NCBI GenBank assembly: GCA_035446985.1 | Contig: DAOTGG010000001.1 | Span: 1 to 64,000 of the forward strand | From: JAQUSX01 sp035446985 | Lineage (GTDB): Bacteria > Bacillota > Clostridia > Christensenellales > CAG-314 | Reading direction: 5' to 3' | Length of the DNA stretch: 64,000 nucleotides | Shown: positions 15,625-25,440 of the stretch, piece by piece | Layout of the letters: every line of letters starts with the position of its first letter | Position numbering within the stretch: position 1 is the stretch's first letter | Made by a program: the position numbers and the translations under genes | The notes under the pieces: generated by a model | The model's database searches: none | Told to the model about the DNA's origin: nothing | What the model saw: the letters and a program-made list of their open reading frames with translations, nothing else

Positions 15625-16545
15625 AGAAAGCGGAAAACAAATCAATCCCGTCAAAAAGCATTGAGCTAATTTAATACACAAAACTTTGCCGCCGTTAAGA
15701 CGGCATTTTTCATAAAATGGCAAACATTGTAAAAATACGCAAAAACCGCCGAAACTCAGCGTTATCGCGCACAAAATAGTAGCGAGCTGCAAGGGAAAAC
15801 ACCCCGCGTAAGCGTAACAGCCGTTTGTCATTTCGAGTAGTCCGATGACGGTTAAAGTCGCTCCAAAGACGGCGTTCGCAGGCAAAATAATGGTCAGTAC
15901 GGTGGTAATCATTTCGCAGAGCATATAAAACAATGCTATGTAACCGCCGACGGAAAGAATAGATGTTACCGCAGAATACATGCTTTCACCAAAATTTATT
16001 TTTCTTTCGCTTGGCGGCGATAAGGGAACGCTTTTTGATAAAAATCTGTTTCTAAAAATCAGACCGCACAAAATCTGTCCCAAAAAAAGAGAAACGTATA
16101 AAATAATGCCCGCTTTAAAACTTTTTAAAAAATTTATTCCAACCGCGCCAATGGCATAAATAGGACTGGCGCACGAGCAAAGCGTAGTTAGTTTGTAACA
16201 AGCCTCGCTGCCGCCTAAACTTTTTTTCTCGTACAGTTCCGCTACGGTTTTCGCGCCGATAGGGTAGCCGCAAAGCATACTCAAAACGAATACCGACGCT
16301 GTTTGGGGGGGAGCGTTGAAAAGCTTTTTACTGAGCCCGTTTTTCTTGCCAAGTCCGTCCAGACAACCGCTATTTACTAATAAATTCGATAAAAATAAAA
16401 AAGGAAAAAGACTTGGCAAAACCGAGTTTGACCACACCGCCAGTCCTTTCATAAAACTGCCCGAATATAATTTTGGATCGATAAAAAACAGGGTAGCGCA
16501 AAAAATAATAATTATTACGAGCGGTATGTGCGGTTTTATTCTCAT
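15613..16545 (-). CDS. ylbJ: Sporulation integral membrane protein YlbJ
   Basis: YlbJ is a polytopic membrane protein needed for a normal spore cortex in Bacillus. The 310-residue protein has about eight hydrophobic segments, a nucleoside-transporter gate-like fold, and the family motif LCGYPIGAKTVAELYE near residue 95. Its place between coaD and ylbM matches Bacillus. In the upstream region a GCATACAGT sequence at 16579-16587 on the minus strand resembles a sigma-E -10, although no good -35 is visible. Confidence 0.92.
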   Translation of the reverse strand: MRIKPHIPLVIIIIFCATLFFIDPKLYSGSFMKGLAVWSNSVLPSLFPFLFLSNLLVNSGCLDGLGKKNGLSKKLFNAPPQTASVFVLSMLCGYPIGAKTVAELYEKKSLGGSEACYKLTTLCSCASPIYAIGAVGINFLKSFKAGIILYVSLFLGQILCGLIFRNRFLSKSVPLSPPSERKINFGESMYSAVTSILSVGGYIALFYMLCEMITTVLTIILPANAVFGATLTVIGLLEMTNGCYAYAGCFPLQLATILCAITLSFGGFCVFLQCLPFYEKCRLNGGKVLCIKLAQCFLTGLICFPLSLLL

Positions 16546-16613
16546 AAACTAACTTTATGCTTTTGCTCAACTTGTTAGACTGTATGCAAAATTTTATTTA
16601 AAAAGCAAAAAAT

Positions 16614-16638
16614 AAAACCGCCTTTTTGGCGGTTTTTA
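16614..16638. terminator. Terminator between tmcAL and ylbJ
   Basis: The stem AAAACCGCC / GGCGGTTTT with a four-base loop has T runs on both sides. It ends the minus-strand tmcAL transcript and insulates ylbJ. Confidence 0.9.
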
Positions 16639-16670
16639 TGCGAATTTGTGCTGATTTTTTAATATAAAAA

Positions 16671-17813
16671 CTAAACTTTTTGCAACGGATTAGTCAAGTC
16701 ACGATTGCCGTTTATTCCTTGCAATGAAGAATAAATATTTGAGGCTTTAATATCAATATCTATCATCATTTTTTGAGTTTCGTTCACTTTGTCGGGGGTG
16801 TTCACACCCGAGCGGGCGACGTGAGAAAGCAAATCCAGTCTGTCTTTGCGGATTGCCAAAACTCTGGCATACGGACGCGCGTTTTTCGCCGAAACAACCG
16901 TTCTTTTGGTAATACCGAGTACTGCGGCGAGCAGTATTCTTTGCAGTTTTACAAGCGTGTAACGTTTTGTTTTTATTGCCGAAACAAAAGAGGAATAGCT
17001 GCCTTTGTCGGCGTTGGCGATTATGCGGTTTTCAAGTCCTTCTGTTACGCCTTCGATTTTTGACAAATACTCGGCTGTGGCGGTATTGATAAAAGAATAA
17101 ACGAACTGCTGATATTTTTCGTGTATCATCGGAATAATGTCGGGCAAAACGTATTCGGGCATATATTTCGCCAAAAACTGCGTGTCGCCGTTGTTTATTG
17201 CCGTTCTGATAGCTCCTGCAGACGTATATTTGCCGCTCATTTGCGTGCTGTTGTAATTATCTTCACGTTTGATGGTTACGGGTTTCATACTCGATTTCAT
17301 TAGTTTTATTTGTTTTAGGTATTCCACACCCAATAGATTGTTGGGTTTATCAAGAATGGAATATTCGGGGTTTAGTGAAATCAATGCCTTTGAAACGGCG
17401 GAAGGGTAGGAAAAACCTGCGGCCATATTGCTTTTTATGGTTTCGGTAAGCTTTGGCGGGGGAACGAGCAAAGCTTCGGCGCATTTACTTAATATATCAA
17501 TGTCGCCTTTTTCGCTGCCGAATGAAAGAAAATCGCATTTCAGTGCGTCCAAAAGTTTGACCGCTCCGAATGCGTAGTTTTCCGCGCTAGCGATTGAAAA
17601 GACCGCTGGAAGCTCGATTACCATATCCGCGCCGCCCATTATAGCGTGTTTTGCGCGGTCGTATTTGTCCATAATAGCGGGCGTTCCGCGCTGAGTAAAG
17701 TCGCCGCTCATTACGCAAATTATGGTATCGGTAAAATTGCGGGAAAAAGCAAGGTGACGGACGTGTCCGTTATGAAGAGGGTTATATTCACATATAATTC
17801 CGCAAATTTTCAA
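16671..17813 (-). CDS. tmcAL: tRNA(Met) cytidine acetate ligase TmcAL (YlbM)
   Basis: TmcAL activates acetate with ATP and acetylates the wobble cytidine of elongator tRNA-Met. The 380-residue protein starts with the family signature GIICEYNPLHNGHVRHL (residues 4-20), a nucleotidyltransferase HxGH motif, followed by SGDFTQRG and a FGSEKGD segment. It matches ylbM in length and place. The gene is divergent from pta, whose product Pta, with AckA, interconverts acetate and acetyl-CoA. That may be coincidence. Confidence 0.94.
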   Translation of the reverse strand: MKICGIICEYNPLHNGHVRHLAFSRNFTDTIICVMSGDFTQRGTPAIMDKYDRAKHAIMGGADMVIELPAVFSIASAENYAFGAVKLLDALKCDFLSFGSEKGDIDILSKCAEALLVPPPKLTETIKSNMAAGFSYPSAVSKALISLNPEYSILDKPNNLLGVEYLKQIKLMKSSMKPVTIKREDNYNSTQMSGKYTSAGAIRTAINNGDTQFLAKYMPEYVLPDIIPMIHEKYQQFVYSFINTATAEYLSKIEGVTEGLENRIIANADKGSYSSFVSAIKTKRYTLVKLQRILLAAVLGITKRTVVSAKNARPYARVLAIRKDRLDLLSHVARSGVNTPDKVNETQKMMIDIDIKASNIYSSLQGINGNRDLTNPLQKV

Positions 17814-17841
17814 AGTCCTTTTCCTTTACTTTTAATTTTAT

Positions 17842-17870
17842 TTGTTGTATATTTTATTATATCAAATAAT
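17842..17870 (+). promoter_or_regulatory. Candidate promoter of pta-ackA
   Basis: TTGTTG at 17842-17847 and AATAAT at 17865-17870 have a 17-bp spacer, 47 bp before the pta start. The match is only moderate. Confidence 0.35.
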
Positions 17871-17916
17871 ATCACAAAAATCGGAGAATATCAATTTTTT
17901 CTCACAAGGAGGAACA

Positions 17917-18900
17917 ATGTCACAGTTAATTGAATCTTACAAAGAAAAAGTAAGAAAGTTTCAAAAGACAATCGTTTTACCCGAAGGTCACGACCAAAGA
18001 GTTATCGATGCAGCAGAGATGATTTCGACTGACGGATTTGCAAAAATCATCATTTTGGGCGATGAACAAAAGGTTCGCGCTATGAGCAAAAACGGTTTGC
18101 CTAACGTAAAAATCATCAATCCTAAAACAAGTGAAAAGCTTGAAGAATACGCTAATTTTTTGTACGAGCTTAGAAAAGCCAAAGGTATGACTATCGAACA
18201 AGCAAGAACGACGGTTCAGGACGAAATGTATTACGGCGTTATGATGGTTAAACTTGGCGAAGCCGACGGTATGGTAGGGGGAGCTTGCCACGCGACAGGC
18301 GATCTATTACGTCCCGCTCTCCAAATCATTAAAACGCGCCCAGGTATAAAAGCTGTTTCGGGCTTTTTCATTATGTACAATCCCGACAACAAAAAATACC
18401 CGATACTTTTGTTTGCTGACTGCGCTGTTACTCCCGTTCCCACAAGCGAAGAACTTGCGGACTTTGCTATTTGCTCCGATTTATCGGCTAAGCAGTTTTT
18501 GGGAGTTGACCCGAAAATCGCTATGCTTTCATTCTCCACAAAAGGCAGCGCAAAACACGACGATGTTACAGTCGTTGCGGAAGCTACACGTATAGTAAAA
18601 GAACGCGCTCCCGAAATAACAGTAGACGGCGAAATTCAGTTTGACGCCGCTGTCGTTCCCGAAGTCGGCAAACTTAAATGCCCCGGCAGCCCTGTTGCGG
18701 GACAAGCCAACGTATTTATTTTCCCCGACCTTAACGCAGGCAATATCGGTTACAAAATCGCTCAGCGTCTTGGTAACTACAAAGCTTACGGTCCTATTTG
18801 CCAAGGTATGGCAAAGCCCGTAAACGACTTATCCCGCGGTTGTGTAGCTGACGATATCGTAGGCGTAGTCGCTATGACGGCAGTACAATCTATGGAATAA
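17917..18900 (+). CDS. pta: Phosphate acetyltransferase
   Basis: Pta converts acetyl-CoA and phosphate to acetyl phosphate and CoA; with AckA it makes ATP and acetate in fermentation. The 327-residue protein has the PTA_PTB fold, opening with TIVLPEGHDQRVIDAA and containing GEADGMVGGACHATGD and the FPDLNAGNIGYKIAQRL signature. The ATG at 17917 is preferred over an upstream in-frame codon because AAGGAGG sits 7 bp before it. ackA follows after 18 bp. Confidence 0.97.
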   Translation: MSQLIESYKEKVRKFQKTIVLPEGHDQRVIDAAEMISTDGFAKIIILGDEQKVRAMSKNGLPNVKIINPKTSEKLEEYANFLYELRKAKGMTIEQARTTVQDEMYYGVMMVKLGEADGMVGGACHATGDLLRPALQIIKTRPGIKAVSGFFIMYNPDNKKYPILLFADCAVTPVPTSEELADFAICSDLSAKQFLGVDPKIAMLSFSTKGSAKHDDVTVVAEATRIVKERAPEITVDGEIQFDAAVVPEVGKLKCPGSPVAGQANVFIFPDLNAGNIGYKIAQRLGNYKAYGPICQGMAKPVNDLSRGCVADDIVGVVAMTAVQSME

Positions 18901-18918
18901 ATTTTTTAGGAGATATAA

Positions 18919-20118
18919 ATGAAAATACTAGTTATCAATGCAGGAAGTTCTTCACTTAAATATCAACTTATCGATATGTCAAATGAAGAAGTTATCGCAA
19001 AAGGTCTATGCGAACGTATAGCTATTAACGGCTCCTTTTTAACTCACAAAGCTCACGGAAAAGAATACGTTTTTAAGCAGGATATGCCCAATCACAAAGT
19101 CGCTATAAAAATGGTTTTGGACGCTTTGGTGTCTAGTGAATGCGGCGTAATTAAATCAATGGACGAAATTGCAGCGGTAGGACACCGAGTGGTTCACGGC
19201 GCGGAAGATTTTAATACTTCCGTTATTATCGACGAAAAAGTACTGGATTGCCTGCGTGTAAACAGCGAGCTTGCTCCGCTTCATAACCCCGCTAATATTA
19301 TGGGAATAGAAGCTTGTCAGGCGATAATGCCCCGTACTCCTATGGTTGCTGTTTTTGATACCGCTTTTCACGCTACAATGCCCGAAAAAGCTTATCTATA
19401 CGGTCTTGCTTACTCAGATTACAAAAACTATCGTATTCGTAAATACGGTTTTCACGGCACAAGTCATATGTTCGTGGCTAATCAAGCGGCAAAATATCTT
19501 AATAAGCCTATTGAGCAGCTTAAAATCATCACTTGCCACCTTGGCAACGGCAGTTCTATCACCGCTGTAAATAACGGCAAAAGCGTTGAAACTTCTATGG
19601 GATTCACGCCTCTTGACGGTTTGCCTATGGGTACCCGTTCGGGCAGTCTTGACCCCGCTATTGTGGAATTTTTGATGCAAAAGACGGGCAAGGACGTTCA
19701 CGAAGTACTTAAACATCTCAATAAAGAATGCGGTATGCTCGGTCTTTCGGGCAACAGCAGCGACTTCAGAGACCTGACATGCGACGGAGCTTTGAATAAC
19801 CCTAATAATAAACGCGCGGTTGATATTTTCGCTTACAGAGTTAAAAAGTTTATCGGCGAATATTCCGCTGTTATGAACGGCTGCGACGTTATCGTATTTA
19901 CCGCGGGCGTTGGCGAAAACACACCGTATGTAAGAGGCGAGGCGTGCAAGGATATGCAATATCTCGGCGTCGAACTGGACGAAAACAAAAACGAAAACTG
20001 CCCGAGAGGCAAAATCGTGGATTTGTCAAAAGACACAAGCAAAGTAAGAGTTTTGGTTATACCCACAAACGAAGAGCTTGTAATAGCTACCGAAACGAAA
20101 AGAGTGGCTAAAATCTAA
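18919..20118 (+). CDS. ackA: Acetate kinase
   Basis: AckA transfers the phosphate of acetyl phosphate to ADP, giving ATP and acetate. The 399-residue protein begins with the acetokinase signature VINAGSSSLKYQLID and carries the second signature near residue 200 (HLGNGSSITAV), plus FHGTSH with the catalytic His and the FTAGVGEN adenine loop. It forms an operon with pta, a ribosome binding site AGGAG lying 7 bp before the ATG. Confidence 0.98.
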   Translation: MKILVINAGSSSLKYQLIDMSNEEVIAKGLCERIAINGSFLTHKAHGKEYVFKQDMPNHKVAIKMVLDALVSSECGVIKSMDEIAAVGHRVVHGAEDFNTSVIIDEKVLDCLRVNSELAPLHNPANIMGIEACQAIMPRTPMVAVFDTAFHATMPEKAYLYGLAYSDYKNYRIRKYGFHGTSHMFVANQAAKYLNKPIEQLKIITCHLGNGSSITAVNNGKSVETSMGFTPLDGLPMGTRSGSLDPAIVEFLMQKTGKDVHEVLKHLNKECGMLGLSGNSSDFRDLTCDGALNNPNNKRAVDIFAYRVKKFIGEYSAVMNGCDVIVFTAGVGENTPYVRGEACKDMQYLGVELDENKNENCPRGKIVDLSKDTSKVRVLVIPTNEELVIATETKRVAKI

Positions 20119-20138
20119 ATTGTTTTAAGTTAAAATGT

Positions 20139-20167
20139 TTGACAAAACGTTATCTACTCGGTATAAT
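20139..20167 (+). promoter_or_regulatory. Strong sigma-A promoter of rpmF
   Basis: Consensus TTGACA (20139-20144), a 17-bp spacer and consensus TATAAT (20162-20167). The predicted transcript starts about 35 bp before rpmF. Confidence 0.9.
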
Positions 20168-20210
20168 AATCAACGTGTAAATTAATCAAGCCAAATGGGG
20201 GTGCATATAG

Positions 20211-20402
20211 ATGGCAGTACCAAAACGAAAAGTTTCAAAACAGAGAAAACATAAGAGAGCGGCAAACTGGAAAGCGGCTGTTCCCGGATTGGCGGAATGC
20301 CCGCAATGTCACGAGCTTAAACTTTCTCACAGAGTATGCGGAAATTGCGGATACTATGACCACAAAGAAATAGTAAAGCAAACAGCTGACGACAAAAAAT
20401 AA
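20211..20402 (+). CDS. rpmF: 50S ribosomal protein L32
   Basis: This 63-residue large-subunit protein has the basic N-terminus MAVPKRKVSKQRKHKRA and a four-cysteine zinc ribbon, CPQC near residue 27 and CGNC near 43. It is thus the zinc-binding (C+) form. Usually a yceD (DUF177) gene precedes rpmF; here rpmF has its own consensus promoter and its own terminator and no yceD is present. Confidence 0.97.
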   Translation: MAVPKRKVSKQRKHKRAANWKAAVPGLAECPQCHELKLSHRVCGNCGYYDHKEIVKQTADDKK

Positions 20403-20423
20403 TTTCGCTACAAAATTTTTGAG

Positions 20424-20453
20424 CGGACCGCTTAACTTGCGGTCCGTTTTTTA
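20424..20453 (+). terminator. Intrinsic terminator of rpmF
   Basis: The stem CGGACCGC / GCGGTCCG with a seven-base loop is followed by six T residues. Confidence 0.92.
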
Positions 20454-20507
20454 TGTGTGAAACATTATCATTTTTTGTGAAACGGACTGCTTTTTAACGG
20501 AAAAGTA

Positions 20508-20536
20508 TTGCCCCTAGGAATAAAAAGGGTTATAAT
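20508..20536 (+). promoter_or_regulatory. Sigma-A promoter of plsX
   Basis: TTGCCC (20508-20513), 17 bp, and consensus TATAAT (20531-20536), 34 bp before the plsX start. No FapR-like palindrome was noticed. Confidence 0.7.
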
Positions 20537-20569
20537 GAGAAAAATTATTTTTTTAAAAGGGTATTATTT

Positions 20570-21583
20570 ATGAAAGTTGTTATTGACGTTTTTGGCGGGG
20601 ATAACGCCCCAGATGAAATTCTTTTAGGTTGTAAAAAAGCTTTAGAGCAGAATATAAATTTATCCGTCGTTTTATGCGGCGACGAATTTATTATCAAACA
20701 AAAAATACACGATTATGATTTCGACCCTTCACGAGTCGAAATTTTGCACGCGCCCGAAATCATCACTAACGAGGACGTTCCTACCGAGGCTATTCGCAAT
20801 AAGAAAAATTCGTCTTTGGTAGCGGGATTAACTAGACTAAAAGAAGATCCAGAATGCGCGGGTATCGTTTCGGCTGGTAGCACGGGAGCAGTGCTTACGG
20901 GAGCGTTTTTAAAAGTCGGCAGAATAAAAGGCATTATGCGTCCCGCTCTTTCTCCGCTTTTGCCAACTCTTACTGATGGTGAGGTTTTACTTATAGATTG
21001 CGGCGCAAACGTCGATTGTAAGCCGCAAATGCTCGTACAGTTCGCTCAGATGGGAGCGGCGTATATGAAATGCGTAAAAGGTGTAAAATCGCCTAAAATC
21101 GGTCTTTTGTCAAACGGCACGGAAGACAAAAAAGGCAACGAATTGACGAAAGAAACGTTCGGGCTGTTAAAAGCAGAAACCGACCTTAATTTTATCGGAA
21201 ATATGGAAGCGAGAGATATTTTGTCGGGCGAATACGACGTCGTGGTAACCGACGGTTTTTACGGCAATATCGCGTTAAAATCCATAGAAGGCACAGCGAT
21301 AATGATATTGAAAACTCTCAAAAAGAGCATAAAATCCGATCCGCTTAGCGTTTTTGGTTCGTTATTTATGAAAAAGACCTTTAAAAATCTCAAAAATACG
21401 ATGGATTACAATAAAAAAGGCGGCGCTCCGCTTATCGGCACGGAAAAAATAGTTATAAAGGCTCACGGAAGCAGCAAAGCCGAATCTATCTGCGGCGCTA
21501 TAAATCAAGTTATCGAAATGCATCAAGCAAAGCTTATTGAAAATATCAAAAAAAACTTGAAGGTGGTTAATGTTACCGATTAG
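20570..21583 (+). CDS. plsX: Phosphate acyltransferase PlsX
   Basis: PlsX makes acyl phosphate from acyl-ACP, the first committed step of phospholipid synthesis with PlsY. The 337-residue length is usual. Family motifs include VIDVFGGDNAPDEIL at the N-terminus, SAGSTGAVLTGAF near residue 103 and VTDGFYGNIALKS near 225. The last 14 bp overlap rnc. The acyl carrier protein gene that normally lies between plsX and rnc is missing. Confidence 0.96.
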   Translation: MKVVIDVFGGDNAPDEILLGCKKALEQNINLSVVLCGDEFIIKQKIHDYDFDPSRVEILHAPEIITNEDVPTEAIRNKKNSSLVAGLTRLKEDPECAGIVSAGSTGAVLTGAFLKVGRIKGIMRPALSPLLPTLTDGEVLLIDCGANVDCKPQMLVQFAQMGAAYMKCVKGVKSPKIGLLSNGTEDKKGNELTKETFGLLKAETDLNFIGNMEARDILSGEYDVVVTDGFYGNIALKSIEGTAIMILKTLKKSIKSDPLSVFGSLFMKKTFKNLKNTMDYNKKGGAPLIGTEKIVIKAHGSSKAESICGAINQVIEMHQAKLIENIKKNLKVVNVTD

Positions 21584-22262
21584 CACGATTGAAAAAAAGC
21601 TAAAATACGTTTTTAAAGATAAAAATCTGCTTGTGGAAGCTTTTACGCATTCTTCTTACGCCAATGAAAAGCGCATAAGAAGCAATGAGCAAATGGAGTT
21701 TTTGGGCGACGCCGTTTTGGGACTCATCGTCTCAAAATATTTATTCGATCATTATCGAAGCAAAAACGAGGGGGAATACTCTCAGGCGAAAGCTATGACC
21801 GTATCGACCAATTCGCTTTCTCAAGCCGCAAACGAACTGGGTTTGCCAAAATATTTGCAGCTTGGACAGTCTCAAAAAAACACCAATATATTGGCGTTCA
21901 ATCGTATCGACGCGAACCTTTTTGAAGCGGTTTTGTGCGCGATTTACCTTGACAGCGGAATGGCAGAAGCGACGCGGTTCGTCTTAGACAATCTTGAAGA
22001 CGATTTAATGGAAGCTTTGACGGAAGGGAACGTATTAAACGCGAAATCCGCCCTACAGGAATACGCGCATAAATGCAAGAAAAAACTTGAATACGCGTTT
22101 ATTTCACAGACGGGACCCGACCATAACCCAGTTTTTACTTATCAAGCGGTTTTGGACGGCAAAAAACTTGCCAAGGGCAGCGGCGGCAGCAAAATAGTTT
22201 CGCAAATGGAAGCCGCTGAAAAATCTTTGAAAATGCTCCAATCCGACGATAATTTAATTTAA
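21570..22262 (+). CDS. rnc: Ribonuclease III
   Basis: RNase III cuts double-stranded RNA, including the rRNA precursor. The 230-residue protein carries the signature EQMEFLGDAVLGLIVS near residue 40 with its catalytic acidic residues, and a second acidic motif (DANLFEAVLCAIYLDSG) near 113. A double-stranded RNA binding domain covers about 155-228. The start overlaps plsX by 14 bp, and AAGGTGG upstream lies within plsX. Confidence 0.97.
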   Translation: MLPISTIEKKLKYVFKDKNLLVEAFTHSSYANEKRIRSNEQMEFLGDAVLGLIVSKYLFDHYRSKNEGEYSQAKAMTVSTNSLSQAANELGLPKYLQLGQSQKNTNILAFNRIDANLFEAVLCAIYLDSGMAEATRFVLDNLEDDLMEALTEGNVLNAKSALQEYAHKCKKKLEYAFISQTGPDHNPVFTYQAVLDGKKLAKGSGGSKIVSQMEAAEKSLKMLQSDDNLI

Positions 22263-22433
22263 GTTAAATTAATTTTAAAATCAAGTAGCAAAGTGTAAAG
22301 TTAAATTTTGACAAAAAGCGGTAAAAATTGGCTTTAAACCCGTTAAGATACGGATAAAATTTCAGTAAAATTTCTTTTGATTTAATTACTAAGCGTTAGT
22401 TTAGATATATTACAACAAGGAGTGACCAATTAG

Positions 22434-25367
22434 GTGAACTTAAAAAAAATAGAAATATACGGTTTTAAATCTTTTTCCGACAAACTCGCCATGAGTTTCG
22501 ATTACCCCGTTACGGGCGTAGTCGGACCGAACGGCTGCGGCAAGAGCAACGTTGTCGACGCCACGCGGTGGGTTTTGGGAGAACAAAGCGCGAAAGCCTT
22601 GCGTGGCAAAACCATGCAGGACCTTATTTTTTCAGGCACGGAAGAGCGAAAATCTATGAGTTACTGCGAAGTCGCTCTTTTTATGGATAACAAAAACCGT
22701 ATTTTTCCTATCGAGATGGACGAAGTCGTTATTTCCCGCAAACTTTACCGCAACAACGAAAGCGAATATTTTTTAAATAAAAATCTAGTCAGATTAAAAG
22801 ACATCAGCGATATACTGCGCGACGCGGGTCTTGGCAGAGAAGGATATTCTATAGTCGGACAAGGCAGAATGGACGCGATACTCAACGCCCGCCCCGAAGA
22901 CAGACGCGCTATTTTTGAAGAAGCGTTAGGCATTTCAAAATTCCGCGTGCGCAAAGTGGAAACCGAACGAAAACTCGAAAAAACGCGCGACAATATGTCT
23001 CAGCTTTACATAATTCTTAACGAGCTGGAACGTCAGCTTGCGCCGTTAAAAAAACAAGCGGCGGACGCGGAAAAGTTTTTCGCGTTATCTGAAAAACTGA
23101 AATATCACGAAATAAACGCGTATATTTACGGTTATGATACCGCAAGCGAGAAAAAAGCTGAGTTAAAAAAAGTAATAGCCGATTTAGACGAAAAAGTCGC
23201 CGCTGTCAGCGAAAAGTATGCCGAATCGCACAAAAAATACGAAAATCTATATTTGGAAATAAACAACATTGACGCCTTGCTTAACGATTACCGCAAAACC
23301 CAGTTGGAGCTTTCGGTAAAAATCGAGCGTCAAACGGGCGAGAGCAAGGTTTTGAATGAGCGCGTAAAATATTTGCAAAACGCGAGCGAGGATTTTTCCA
23401 GACAAATAGAGGACGCCCAAGCGACTATCGCCCGCGTCAAAAAAACGATGGAGGACACCGCTAAAGCGCAGCAGGAAAAGCGTTCGGAACACGAGGCGAT
23501 ATCAAAAACTCTTGCTCAGCTAAACGAACACGCTATCGGATTCAGCGATAAATTAGTCGCTTTTCAAGACAAGGTCGAACAGGCGCAAAAACAAGTAGTT
23601 ACTATTTTGAACGAGTTAAGCGTGCAGAAAAGCCGTTCGTCCGCTCTGAATTCCGAGAAAAACACGCTTGGCGGTCGTTTGGAACGGGTAAACAGAGATA
23701 TCGACGAAGTAAATAGAAAAATACAGCAGCTTTCCGACGAGCAGAGCGCGGATATAGATTGTCTTATTGAGGGCAATTATGCCATAGTCACAGCCGACAA
23801 ACTTGCCGCCGACGTGGACGGCTACGTCAGCGTGATAAACTCGCTTTTGGACAAAGTCGTGCTTAGCGGCGAAATTAAAACGAAAGTAACAAAATTGCTT
23901 GAAAAAGTAAGCAACGCCGCTATTACCGAGTTACGATTGGCTTCCAACTTGGAACGTCAAAACTGGCAGCAAAATCTTATTTTGATGTCGGCTTTAAAAG
24001 AGCGTTTTTCAAAATACGCGGCTTTGCACGAAACGCAAAGACAAGCGATGAATAAGCTCACGGCGGAAAAAGACCAGCTTACCGCAAGACTTGCTGAAAT
24101 AGAAAAAAGCTTATCGGCAAGCGAAGCGTCAATAGAAATACTGAACCAAAGAAAGGACACCGCGACGGGTTATTCCGAACAGTATCAAAAAGAATATAAT
24201 TCAGTAAAAACGCAAAAAGATAAAGCGCAGGAAGAAATCACCGCCACAAAACTAAAAATCGCCAACCTTACGTCAAATATCTTGGCGGGCGAAAACTCCA
24301 TTAACGGCAACAAGCAGTTAATAAACAGATTGACGGCTGAAATCGCTCAAAAAACAAGACAAATAGAAAATAACAAAGTTAATATTGAAGAGCTTTACAA
24401 GCAAATAGCTAACTGCGGCGGCAATGCAGAAGACTCCGCGCTGTTAGCCCAAGTAAACGAAAAATTGTCCGAAACGGGCAAACTAAAAAGCGACTTGCAA
24501 ACGCAGTTTTCCGACGTCGATAGAGAAAGACAGTATTATTCGGCGGAAACTCAAAAATTTACCGAGTTGCGCACAAAAGAAGAATACAATCTTTTGCGTA
24601 TCGACGACGATATAAACGCCTTGCAGGAAAAAATATTGAACGAATATGAGCTTACGTATTCTTCCGCGATGCGTTTTAAAGATCCCGGTTACGACCTAAG
24701 TAAATCATCGGACGAAATAAACAAACTGCGCTCGCAGTTGTCAAAACTCGCTTACGTCAACCCCAACGCCGTAAAAGATTACAACGACACCTTGCTTAGA
24801 TACGACGACATTAACGCTCAGCTTGACGATATGAAAAAAGCCGAAGCCGATTTAAAAAACATTTTGAAAGAACTGACGAGAGAAATCGTCGTGCGTTTTA
24901 ACGACGGGTTCGAAATCATTAGTCACAATTTCGGCGTAATATTCCAGGAACTTTTCGCAGGCGGTCACGCTCGTATGAGTATCGAGGAAGAGGAAGGCAA
25001 AGACGAGCTTGATTTCGGAGTTGAAATCGAGGCTCAGCCTCCGGGAAAACGACTTCAAAATATTTCATTGCTTTCGGGCGGTGAAAGAACGCTTACCGCC
25101 GCGGCGATATTGTTCGCGATATTGAAACTCCGTCCTATGCCGTTTTGCGTATTGGACGAAATAGAGGCGGCTTTGGACGAAGCAAACGCTGAGCGTATAG
25201 CAAAATATATCAAAAAATTCAGCTCTGAAACTCAGTTTATCGTAATAACACACAAAAAGCCGACTATGGAATCGTGCGACGTGCTATACGGCGTGACAAT
25301 GGAAGAAAAGGGCGTGTCAAAGATAGTCAGCGTTCAGCTTACCGAAGCGGTAAAAACTGCAGTTTAA
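22434..25367 (+). CDS. smc: Chromosome segregation ATPase SMC, short and without a recognisable hinge
   Basis: SMC with ScpA and ScpB organises and separates the chromosome. N-terminal head: Walker A GPNGCGKSN at residues 31-39 and the family segment GLGREGYSIVGQGRMDAIL. C-terminal head: signature LSGGERTLTAA at 880-890 and Walker B CVLDEIEAALDEAN at 905-918. Both are intact. Coiled-coil arms run about 175-440 and 520-815. Bacterial SMC is usually near 1,180 residues with a 150-170-residue hinge between the arms. Here the protein has 977 residues and only about 80 non-heptad residues (441-520) with no hinge-like sequence. The reading frame is continuous. The start is a GTG with AAGGAG upstream. 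ftsY follows, as in Bacillus. Confidence 0.93.
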   Translation: MNLKKIEIYGFKSFSDKLAMSFDYPVTGVVGPNGCGKSNVVDATRWVLGEQSAKALRGKTMQDLIFSGTEERKSMSYCEVALFMDNKNRIFPIEMDEVVISRKLYRNNESEYFLNKNLVRLKDISDILRDAGLGREGYSIVGQGRMDAILNARPEDRRAIFEEALGISKFRVRKVETERKLEKTRDNMSQLYIILNELERQLAPLKKQAADAEKFFALSEKLKYHEINAYIYGYDTASEKKAELKKVIADLDEKVAAVSEKYAESHKKYENLYLEINNIDALLNDYRKTQLELSVKIERQTGESKVLNERVKYLQNASEDFSRQIEDAQATIARVKKTMEDTAKAQQEKRSEHEAISKTLAQLNEHAIGFSDKLVAFQDKVEQAQKQVVTILNELSVQKSRSSALNSEKNTLGGRLERVNRDIDEVNRKIQQLSDEQSADIDCLIEGNYAIVTADKLAADVDGYVSVINSLLDKVVLSGEIKTKVTKLLEKVSNAAITELRLASNLERQNWQQNLILMSALKERFSKYAALHETQRQAMNKLTAEKDQLTARLAEIEKSLSASEASIEILNQRKDTATGYSEQYQKEYNSVKTQKDKAQEEITATKLKIANLTSNILAGENSINGNKQLINRLTAEIAQKTRQIENNKVNIEELYKQIANCGGNAEDSALLAQVNEKLSETGKLKSDLQTQFSDVDRERQYYSAETQKFTELRTKEEYNLLRIDDDINALQEKILNEYELTYSSAMRFKDPGYDLSKSSDEINKLRSQLSKLAYVNPNAVKDYNDTLLRYDDINAQLDDMKKAEADLKNILKELTREIVVRFNDGFEIISHNFGVIFQELFAGGHARMSIEEEEGKDELDFGVEIEAQPPGKRLQNISLLSGGERTLTAAAILFAILKLRPMPFCVLDEIEAALDEANAERIAKYIKKFSSETQFIVITHKKPTMESCDVLYGVTMEEKGVSKIVSVQLTEAVKTAV

Positions 25368-25440
25368 TTACGCGACGAGAATTTTTAAATAGCAAGCCGA
25401 AACCAAATCAAAATCGTAAAAAAATTGATAAAAGGTAAAA

